Of a stretch of DNA of 64,000 nucleotides, positions 1-6,517 are shown in pieces (positions within the stretch are counted from its first letter, which is position 1; each line of letters opens with the position of its first letter). The DNA comes from JAABRB01 sp041617635 (GTDB lineage Bacteria > Pseudomonadota > Gammaproteobacteria > Burkholderiales > SG8-39): positions 5,242 through 69,241 of the forward strand of contig JBFJOO010000010.1 in assembly GCA_041617635.1 (NCBI GenBank), in the 5' to 3' direction. The notes under the pieces were generated by a model. The model saw only the letters and a list, made by a program, of their open reading frames with translations, searched no databases and was not told the DNA's origin. The translations under genes and the position numbers were made by a program.

Positions 1-352
1 TCTCCCACGAAAAGCCCGCGAGCCAGCGCGCCGCGAGTGCGAGCGCCGCCCAGGTCGCGAGCATTCCGGTCGTGACCATGCGTCGGACCACGGTTTCGAG
101 GCCGCGGATATCGGAGAACTTCAGCGTGAGCGAGCCCTCGAAGAGAATCACCGCGACGCCGAGCGACACGAAGGGGAACAGGAGATCGCCGAAGAGCTCT
201 GCCGGCCGCACCCAGCCTGCCACCGGTCCGGCGACGATTCCGGCGAGGAGCAGAAAGAGAATCGCCGGCAATCGCACGCGCCAGGCGAGCCACTGGCAGA
301 CGGCGGCGAGACCACCAATCACTGCAATCGCAATGACTGCGTGCTCGGTCAC
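1..352 (-). CDS. Cation:proton antiporter, N-terminal part (truncated by window edge)
   Basis: Reading leftward from a GTG at 352, 117 codons are open to the window edge; an in-frame TAA lies seven codons upstream, so no earlier start exists. The product begins VTEHAVIAIAVIGG and shows hydrophobic segments of the kind found at the N-terminus of CPA-family sodium (or potassium)/proton antiporters, including the stretches RLPAILFLLLAGIVAGP and VAVILFEGSLTL, which are characteristic of NhaP/KefB-like proteins. Full-length relatives usually have 12-13 membrane segments and often a C-terminal TrkA domain, which would lie outside this window. Family assignment is good; the transported ion cannot be told from this fragment. 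Confidence 0.75.
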   Translation of the reverse strand, partial: MTEHAVIAIAVIGGLAAVCQWLAWRVRLPAILFLLLAGIVAGPVAGWVRPAELFGDLLFPFVSLGVAVILFEGSLTLKFSDIRGLETVVRRMVTTGMLATWAALALAARWLAGFSWE

Positions 353-558
353 TTCAGCTTCCGCATGGAGTTACGCGATTGCGACAGGTGCTGCGGGATC
401 CGAAACATGCTTGGTCAGCGCACGCTCAGGTTAGCCGCGGCGAACGTCGTTGCTGCGGAGAAAATCATACATTAGCGGCCTCACGCATGCGCCTCCCGAC
501 GCTAATAATGAGTATTAGAATGGGTCCAGGAACCAATCGATAGATGCACGGAGACTGA
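353..558. other. Divergent intergenic region between antiporter and cyclase genes
   Basis: This 206-bp gap must hold the start signals of the leftward antiporter and the rightward GAF-cyclase. It is more AT-rich around 460-525 than the flanking genes. Apart from the inverted repeat at 502-518 I see no clear promoter hexamer pair with proper spacing. Confidence 0.5.
502..518. promoter_or_regulatory. Perfect inverted repeat, possible operator
   Basis: CTAATA-ATGAG-TATTAG: two 6-bp arms (502-507 and 513-518) around a 5-nt spacer, 40 bp upstream of the GAF-cyclase ATG. Its position and AT-richness suit a dimeric regulator site, but no regulator is encoded beside it, so the role is inferred. Confidence 0.35.
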
Positions 559-1749
559 ATGGAAGCACCACCCGTCCCTGCAGATGAAGACGAACGGATC
601 GAAGAACTGCGCGCGTATCATGTTCTCGACACGGGAGCAGAAGCCGAATACGACGACTTGGTCCAACTGGCTTCGCACATCTGCGGCACGCCGATTGCCC
701 TGATTTCGCTGATCGACACGCAACGGCAATTCTTCAAATCGCGTATCGGGTTGGAGGTCACGGAAACGCCACGCGACGTGGCTTTTTGCGCACATGCCAT
801 CATGCAGCCGGAGCTCATGGTCGTGCCGGATGCCGTGGCCGACGCGCGTTTCGCCGACAACCCCCTGGTGACCTCCGATCCCAAGATACGATTTTATGCC
901 GGCACCCCGCTGGCGACGCCCAGCGGTCATTCGATGGGAACGCTGTGCGTGATCGACCGCGTTCCGCGCACGCTGACCGAATCGCAGCGCGAGGCATTGC
1001 AGATACTCGGCAGGCAGGTCGTGACATTGCTGCAGCTGCGCCGGGCCAAACACGAAGCGGAGCGTGCGAGTAAAGCCCAAAGCGATCTGCTGGCGCATCT
1101 GCGCGCCGAACAGGAACGCTCGGAACGCCTGCTGCAGAGCCTGTTCCCCAAGGCAATCGCAGACCGATTGAGAAACGAGCCGTCAGATTGGATCGCCGAG
1201 GAGTATCCGGACGTCACGATTCTCTTCACCCACGTGAATGATTTCTGGCATGTGGCGGGTTCGCGGCCACCCCAGCAATTCATCGAACTGCTGAATCAGG
1301 TGTTCTCGCTGTTCGATCGCCTCGCCGACCAGCATGGCGTTCAGAAAATCAAGACCATCGGCGACACATACATGGCCGTCTGCGGACTTCCTGATCCGCG
1401 ACCGGATCACGCTGTGGCCATTGCCGAGTTGGCGCTGAGCATGCAACGTGAGATCGCAACGATCGGAACCGGCGCGCGCGAGCCGTTCAGCGTGCGAATT
1501 GGGGTCAACACCGGACCGGCAATCGCCGGGGTCGTGGGCGTCAAGAAGCTCGCTTACGACCTGTGGGGTCCGGCAGTCAACCTGGCAAACCAGATGGAGA
1601 CCTCCGGTGTCGCAGGCGGTATACAAGTCAGCTCGACGACCTATGAGCTCCTCGCGGACCAATACATCTTCGAGCCGCGCGGGGAATTCTATGTCCAGGG
1701 GCAAGGTGAAATCGCCACCTACATGCTCATGGGGCGCCGCGCTGCGTGA
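559..1749 (+). CDS. GAF domain - class III nucleotide cyclase domain protein, catalytically degenerate
   Basis: 396 aa. Residues about 20-165 form a GAF domain of the kind seen in bacterial signalling proteins (LISLIDTQRQFFKSRIGL); a short charged helix (160-195) leads to a class III adenylyl/guanylyl cyclase domain (about 215-395). The purine-recognition residues for ATP are in place (Lys264 in KIKTIGD, Asp334 in YDLWG), as are Asp269 and Asn341. However the first metal-binding Asp of the ILFxD motif is His225 (ILFTHV), and the transition-state Arg four residues after Asn341 is Gln345. No signal peptide or membrane segment, so cytoplasmic. It probably senses a ligand or redox state through GAF, with weak, altered or no cyclase activity. 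Its 3' end overlaps the convergent lipoprotein gene by 23 bp. Confidence 0.85.
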   Translation: MEAPPVPADEDERIEELRAYHVLDTGAEAEYDDLVQLASHICGTPIALISLIDTQRQFFKSRIGLEVTETPRDVAFCAHAIMQPELMVVPDAVADARFADNPLVTSDPKIRFYAGTPLATPSGHSMGTLCVIDRVPRTLTESQREALQILGRQVVTLLQLRRAKHEAERASKAQSDLLAHLRAEQERSERLLQSLFPKAIADRLRNEPSDWIAEEYPDVTILFTHVNDFWHVAGSRPPQQFIELLNQVFSLFDRLADQHGVQKIKTIGDTYMAVCGLPDPRPDHAVAIAELALSMQREIATIGTGAREPFSVRIGVNTGPAIAGVVGVKKLAYDLWGPAVNLANQMETSGVAGGIQVSSTTYELLADQYIFEPRGEFYVQGQGEIATYMLMGRRAA

Positions 1750-2665
1750 TTTTCTCCAGCAGCAGCTGAGCTCGGGTGCGGGCGTCCTCGTCGCCGGCCT
1801 TCTCCGCCGCAGATAAACTGGAAGCGAGGAGCGCTTTCGCCGCGCCGACGTCGCCCTGCTCGCTCAGACTTCGGGCCGCGAGAAATAGGCGATCTGCGGC
1901 CAACGCCGGGCGTCCGGCCGACACGTAAGCCGCGGCGGCTCGCGCGAGCGCGTGGCTCATGTCTCGATAGCGATGCGCGTTCCGCAGCAGTTCCGCTTCC
2001 GCGTCGAACCGCCCTGCTGCGACGTCCATCTTTCCTTCCAACCGGGCGATCGTGCCCTCGAGCTTTGCCACGTCCGCGCGAATCGATGGCGTGAGCTCCG
2101 CACTCGAAGACGAGACAAGCGCTTCGATTGACGCTGATTCGGATCTTGCCGACGCTAGATCGCCCACGTCGCAGGATACTTGTCCGCGAAGGATGCGCGC
2201 CTGAAGACGCAGGTTGAAAGCCGCTTTGGAAGCAATGACTTCATTCGCCAGCGCGATCGCCTCCGGCAGGCGCTCGCGCAAATAGGCCACCTTCGCACGG
2301 AGGAGCCGGATGTCGAGCGTGTCGGATCGTGCGCGGATGGCGTCGTACTCGGCTTGACGAAGCAGTTGGTCGGCCGCCTCGTAGCGCTGGAGGCCGATCT
2401 CGGACAGCGCGAGGTTGTACGCAGCATCAGCGGCCATATCGGCGGAATTGATCGCCTGGGCCCGCGCAAGTGCTCGACGGTAGAGAACTTGCGCTTGCGA
2501 GTAATCGCCTCGCTCGTATGCCAATCGTGCCGCGGACGAGGCCTGCACCGCCTGACTGTCGCCGGCCGACTCGATGTGCTGGGTGCCGGGCGCAGCGCAG
2601 GAGGCGCATACGCCGAGGAGGGTGGCCGAAAGGCCGCAGATCGCGGCCCTTCGAAGGGACATCAT
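1727..2665 (-). CDS. TPR-like lipoprotein of the MCE operon
   Basis: 312 aa. The N-terminus has a basic start, a hydrophobic core and a Cys cluster (Cys20, Cys23) followed by AAPG, consistent with a lipoprotein signal peptide, although the lipobox is not textbook. The rest is almost all alpha-helical with alanine/leucine repeats (ARLAYERGDYSQAQVLYRRA, AAYNLALSEIGLQRYEAADQ) typical of tetratricopeptide-like helical hairpins. Its ATG overlaps the stop of the MlaD-like gene (ATGA), so it is the last gene of that operon and likely sits in the envelope with the MCE transporter, in the place where other systems carry an accessory lipoprotein. It does not resemble PqiC in sequence. Exact role unknown. 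Confidence 0.7.
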   Translation of the reverse strand: MMSLRRAAICGLSATLLGVCASCAAPGTQHIESAGDSQAVQASSAARLAYERGDYSQAQVLYRRALARAQAINSADMAADAAYNLALSEIGLQRYEAADQLLRQAEYDAIRARSDTLDIRLLRAKVAYLRERLPEAIALANEVIASKAAFNLRLQARILRGQVSCDVGDLASARSESASIEALVSSSSAELTPSIRADVAKLEGTIARLEGKMDVAAGRFDAEAELLRNAHRYRDMSHALARAAAAYVSAGRPALAADRLFLAARSLSEQGDVGAAKALLASSLSAAEKAGDEDARTRAQLLLEKITQRGAP

Positions 2666-3678
2666 CGGTCGGTACCCACGCGCTCGCCGCTCAAGCGCAT
2701 GTCAGTCCGCGGGGGATCCAGGTTGCCGCTCACGAGCCAGGACCGTTGCACGGCTTCGGTGAGGCGTTGAATCTGATGCAGGGTCTCCTGAGTCTGGAGC
2801 AGCACACCAGGAACAGCATCGACGGCAAGCTTAACCGACTTCTCCAATTCCGGCACCGCAGTCGCAAAGCGCCGCGCCTCGACAGACGACGCGCGGAGAT
2901 TTTTCATGCTTTCCTCCATGTCAACGCCAATCTGCGGAAGACGGTCGGCGAGCCTCCGCGCGCCCAGGAGGGTAGCGTGCAGCTCGTCGATAGAAGCGTT
3001 GAGTTTGGGTAAAGCCACCCGCAGCTCGGCGGCAGGCTTTGGATCGAACAGCAGCATGCCCGCCAGGCCTTCGCCTCTTTCCAGCGCCGTTCCCACCCGA
3101 TTCAGATGCCCAAGGGCCTGCGCAACTTCTCCCTGCTGTCCGCGTAGCTCCGTCGCAAGACTGCTGTATTCTGCGATCGCGCTGCGCAACTCCTTGATCG
3201 CCGGCAACGCTTCCTCGCGGATGGCGGCCAGCGTCTCCTCCATCAACTGAGTCGGCGCCTTGTCGGCCACGCTTTCCAAGAAAGCGCCGCGCGCGGGCAA
3301 CGGCTCACCATAGCCGCGCGTGATCTCGATGGACGCATCACCGATGCCGAGCGGCTTGCGAATGATCGCGCGCGAGTCTTCGCGGACGAACCGGATGAAG
3401 TTGCCGCGAATACTCACCTCCGCTTCCATCTCGCCGTCCTTGGTCACGAAAATATCCTCCACGGATCCGACCACTGAGCCGAGGATCTGAACGTCCCCGC
3501 CGTTGCGCAATCCAAGCGAGCCCTCCGGCGGCAAGTGAATCGCGATCGTTCGCGCAGGCGTGAACCACCGTTGCGTCCTGGGACCCAGCAGCGCCGCCGC
3601 CAGCGCGATCACCACGGCCAGTAGAACGAAAAGGCCGACGATTTCGTTCACTCGCCTGACTCTCAAAGGTTTGGGCAT
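2662..3678 (-). CDS. MCE (MlaD-like) lipid-transport protein
   Basis: 338 aa. A single membrane anchor near the N-terminus (about residues 11-31, VGLFVLLAVVIALAAALLG) is followed by one MCE domain (about 40-125) with the usual pattern LRNGGDVQILGSVVGSVEDI, and then a long helical region (about 150-320) predicted to be coiled-coil or tunnel-forming helices. MCE proteins form hexameric rings that carry phospholipids or other hydrophobic molecules across the periplasm with an MlaE permease and MlaF ATPase. The gene starts 3 bp after the stop of the degenerate ATPase gene and overlaps the lipoprotein gene, placing it in one operon. Confidence 0.88.
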   Translation of the reverse strand: MPKPLRVRRVNEIVGLFVLLAVVIALAAALLGPRTQRWFTPARTIAIHLPPEGSLGLRNGGDVQILGSVVGSVEDIFVTKDGEMEAEVSIRGNFIRFVREDSRAIIRKPLGIGDASIEITRGYGEPLPARGAFLESVADKAPTQLMEETLAAIREEALPAIKELRSAIAEYSSLATELRGQQGEVAQALGHLNRVGTALERGEGLAGMLLFDPKPAAELRVALPKLNASIDELHATLLGARRLADRLPQIGVDMEESMKNLRASSVEARRFATAVPELEKSVKLAVDAVPGVLLQTQETLHQIQRLTEAVQRSWLVSGNLDPPRTDMRLSGERVGTDR

Positions 3679-3681
3679 GAT

Positions 3682-4389
3682 CTAGTCTCCGGACAAAGTA
3701 CTCATCTGAGAGCCCGTCATCTTGCACCGAATCGTCGGCTTGATGCCGGGATCGTTCCAGACTTCCCAGTCGTCGGTCGTCCACAAAATCGCTGCGCCGC
3801 GCGACTGGGCCGCACGCACTCCCGTCATGAGGGCGGGCATGATCGCCGGATACACGCCAGCGGTCGGTCGCTCGAGAATCAACAACTCGGGCTTGCCGAC
3901 CAGTGCCCGGACACACGCCGCCCGGCGAAGGTCCGGCGCACGCATGCCGGACGGTTTTCCCTGCGGGAGACCCGGTAACGAGAAAAGCCGCGCCAGCGCG
4001 GATGCTTCATCGCGTATCGCCGATTCCGAGCGCCGCGTGTGATGGCGCTGTGCCAGGGTGATGTTCTCGTCCATATCGAGCTCGCTGATCCACCCGGGCT
4101 CGTCGAACACGCGTCCTATCTTCGCGCGTGCCGCGAGCTTGGCGTCAAGGGTAAGCGTCGTCCACGCCTCGCCCAGGAAGGAAACGCCACCCTGAACGGG
4201 ATCGACCAGCCCTTGCGCCGCATCGGCGAGCGGAAGTCGCAAGTGGCCTTCCTCGAGATGGATCAGCGCCAGCTCCGCGCGCGCCAGACGGAAGCTCACC
4301 TGCCAGATGGCAGTGTCGTAAAGATGTCCGCCTTCCACCGTGACCTGTCGGAACTCCAGGACCGTCTCGCTCATTGCATGTCGGCCCAC
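3682..4389 (-). CDS. MlaF-like ABC ATPase subunit lacking all catalytic motifs
   Basis: 235 aa, normal length for an MCE-system ATPase, located exactly where MlaF is expected between permease and MCE genes. Alignment by eye to MlaF shows every functional motif altered: the Walker A position reads HLEEGHLRLPLADAAQG without a GxxGxGKS/T core; the Q-loop region reads RVFDEPG; the signature reads PSGMRAPDLRRAACVRAL in place of LSGGMRKR; Walker B reads LLILERPTAG with Arg instead of the catalytic Glu; and the switch His region reads LWTTDD. The frame is intact over the whole length, so this is not a recent pseudogene. The start is the GTG at 4389, which has GGGAG six bases upstream; ATG at 4374 is the alternative. 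Confidence 0.8.
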   Translation of the reverse strand: MGRHAMSETVLEFRQVTVEGGHLYDTAIWQVSFRLARAELALIHLEEGHLRLPLADAAQGLVDPVQGGVSFLGEAWTTLTLDAKLAARAKIGRVFDEPGWISELDMDENITLAQRHHTRRSESAIRDEASALARLFSLPGLPQGKPSGMRAPDLRRAACVRALVGKPELLILERPTAGVYPAIMPALMTGVRAAQSRGAAILWTTDDWEVWNDPGIKPTIRCKMTGSQMSTLSGD

Positions 4390-4414
4390 TGACCGCTCCC
4401 GATTCGACGCAGGC

Positions 4415-5278
4415 TCACAAGTAAGCCACGACAGAGATACAGGCGCTCACGGTAAACAACGCGATCACCGACCGCTGAACGGCGATCCGCGCGGCGCGCG
4501 GAACCTCGGCGTTGGTATCGCCAGCGCCAAGCCCTTCCGCGCCGCAGATGCAGCCGGTGAGCAATGCGGGAACGGTGCTCTTGAGCAGCAAGTTCGCGAC
4601 ATCTTCCGGCGTCAGCGCGCTGAGCGTATCCCGTGTGAAATCCCAGAACGAGCCGGTGTTCGTATCGATCCACTGTCCTCCGATGTAGACGCTGAGAAAC
4701 GATCCGGCAACGAAAATCACGGTCAGGCAGCACACCGAGACCACCAATGCGAGGACTCGCGGGATGACGAAATAAGCTACTGCGTCCAGTCCCTGCCCTT
4801 CGGCGACTCGATCCTCTCCCGACACGTGAATCAGTGCGAGCTCCGCTGTCATGGCACTGCCGCTGCGGGCGATCACGACGAGATTGACAAGCAGCGGCCC
4901 CAGCTCCCGCACCACTACCGCGACCAAGACGGGGCCGAGCAAGCGCGATTGAAAGATCTGCCCCAACCAAAGTTGGTACTGGACCACCAGCAAGACGCCG
5001 AGCGCAATCGAGAGGAAGCAGACGATGCCGATCGCCTCCACTCCGGATGAAAGAACCTTGCGTGCGAAAGCATTACGAATAGTGCGCCGCCAATACGATG
5101 GATGAACCGCAGCGCTGAGCACTGCGGACACGATTGCCATCAACTGCAGAAGCTTGCGACCCTGCGCCAGCGAAAGGTCACCGACAGACGCGCAAAGCCC
5201 GCGTCCCAGGCGCATCTTTTCGGCCAGGTAGCGAGAAGCATTTCGACTGGGAATGACGGTGTTGGAATTACGAGCCAC
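4415..5278 (-). CDS. MlaE-like ABC permease
   Basis: 287 aa, GTG start. Five or so hydrophobic segments and the family hallmark ELGPLL followed by VVIARSGSAMTAEL identify an MlaE/YrbE permease, the inner-membrane channel of MCE lipid transporters. A long N-terminal cytoplasmic extension (about 45 residues) precedes the first membrane helix. First gene of the leftward MCE operon (permease, degenerate ATPase, MCE protein, lipoprotein). A second in-frame start, ATG at 5215, would remove 21 residues; no strong Shine-Dalgarno helps to choose. Confidence 0.87.
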   Translation of the reverse strand: MARNSNTVIPSRNASRYLAEKMRLGRGLCASVGDLSLAQGRKLLQLMAIVSAVLSAAVHPSYWRRTIRNAFARKVLSSGVEAIGIVCFLSIALGVLLVVQYQLWLGQIFQSRLLGPVLVAVVVRELGPLLVNLVVIARSGSAMTAELALIHVSGEDRVAEGQGLDAVAYFVIPRVLALVVSVCCLTVIFVAGSFLSVYIGGQWIDTNTGSFWDFTRDTLSALTPEDVANLLLKSTVPALLTGCICGAEGLGAGDTNAEVPRAARIAVQRSVIALFTVSACISVVAYL

Positions 5279-5479
5279 GGCGCGCCTGCAAGAGTTACGA
5301 TTTATTGTAGTGCCGTCTCACTTGTGCTGCTGCCGCGCGAGTGAAGGCCTGGATGGACGTCTCGAACGCTCGGCGCGGCGATTGCGAATTATCGTTACAC
5401 TAGGCTGGGCCGGTGGGAGCAAGTGCCGCAATGGCGCGTGTGCGCTTCCGCTCCACCTGCACCCTCACAGTGGACCGTC

Positions 5480-6505
5480 ATGCCCCGACACATTCGATTG
5501 CTCGCAGCGCTGCTGCTCCTTGCTTCGGCCGTCACCGCGAGAGTCAGCCACGCGGCCGACGAGATCATCGTCCACACCGTCGTGGAGGGCGATACGTTGA
5601 GCCGTATCGCCGCCGCGCGATTGCGGCCGCCCTATACCTGGCAGCAACTACGCGACTTCAATGGCCTCCGCGGCGAATCGTTCGTGCTGATCGTACCCGG
5701 GCAAGCCATACGTATTCCGCGGCCATGGACCGAGGTGCCGCCCGCAACGGTGCGAATCGAGCGGACTTTCGGCGCGGCGACGGTCACAGCGGCGCAGGGC
5801 CCGCAGGCGCGCGAGCTGCAGGCCGGCGACCGGCTGGTCACCGGCCCGCGCGGGCGAGCGGAGCTGGCAATGCCGGATGGCAGCCGCGTCCTGATAGAGC
5901 CAGGCACGGAGCTCGCTGTCGGAGAGGTCCGTGCGGACAGCGCCACGTCGACCTTCATGCAGGTCCTTTCCCTCGTGGCGGGGCGGGTCCAGGTCCTCGC
6001 CACCAAGCTTCGTGGCCAGGACCATGCTTTTCGGATTATCACGCCCACCGCCACCATCGGCGTGCGGGGCACCGAATTTCGCGTGGGGCAGGACGAAGCG
6101 AACGTCTCGCGCACCGAAACGCTCGAAGGCCGGGTGCGCTTCGACCAGACCGAGGTCGGCCAAGGTGTCGATGTCGCCGGCGGCTTCGGCACGCTGGCCG
6201 CGCGCGGGGCTCCGCCGTTGCCGCCGGTGCCGCTTCTCCCTCGCCCGCGGATCGTGTCCTTGCCGCATCTCGGAACCGGCGCAGCGACCGTGTTCCGGAT
6301 CGCTCCGGTACCGGGAGCGGCGGAGTACCGGGCCACGATGACGAAGAACGACGACCCCAACGTCTTCGCGACAGTGCGCGGAACCGGCGTGCGCCTGGAG
6401 TTCACTGGCCTCCCGGCCGGTTATTACCGGTTTGCCGTGCGCGCGCTAGACCCGAACGCGTTGGAAGGGTACGAATCCACTGTCGACTTGCGGATCACGC
6501 CATAG
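5480..6505 (+). CDS. LysM-FecR domain envelope protein
   Basis: 341 aa from the ATG at 5480, chosen because it places a clean Sec signal peptide at the N-terminus (MPRHIRLLAALLLLASAV...SHA). The upstream in-frame ATG at 5423 would put 19 polar residues before it. After the signal come a LysM peptidoglycan-binding module (about residues 30-80, VVEGDTLSRIAA ... VPGQAIRIP) and a FecR domain (about 90-200, with TATIGVRGTEFRV). The C-terminal third resembles a fibronectin-like fold (YRFAVRALDP). Such proteins are periplasmic and in other proteobacteria are often found with CHASE2-cyclase genes; here the only cyclase is 4 kb away across an opposing operon. Gene ends 12 bp from the convergent ppc gene. 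Confidence 0.8.
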   Translation: MPRHIRLLAALLLLASAVTARVSHAADEIIVHTVVEGDTLSRIAAARLRPPYTWQQLRDFNGLRGESFVLIVPGQAIRIPRPWTEVPPATVRIERTFGAATVTAAQGPQARELQAGDRLVTGPRGRAELAMPDGSRVLIEPGTELAVGEVRADSATSTFMQVLSLVAGRVQVLATKLRGQDHAFRIITPTATIGVRGTEFRVGQDEANVSRTETLEGRVRFDQTEVGQGVDVAGGFGTLAARGAPPLPPVPLLPRPRIVSLPHLGTGAATVFRIAPVPGAAEYRATMTKNDDPNVFATVRGTGVRLEFTGLPAGYYRFAVRALDPNALEGYESTVDLRITP

Positions 6506-6517
6506 CTCTCGCCGCGC

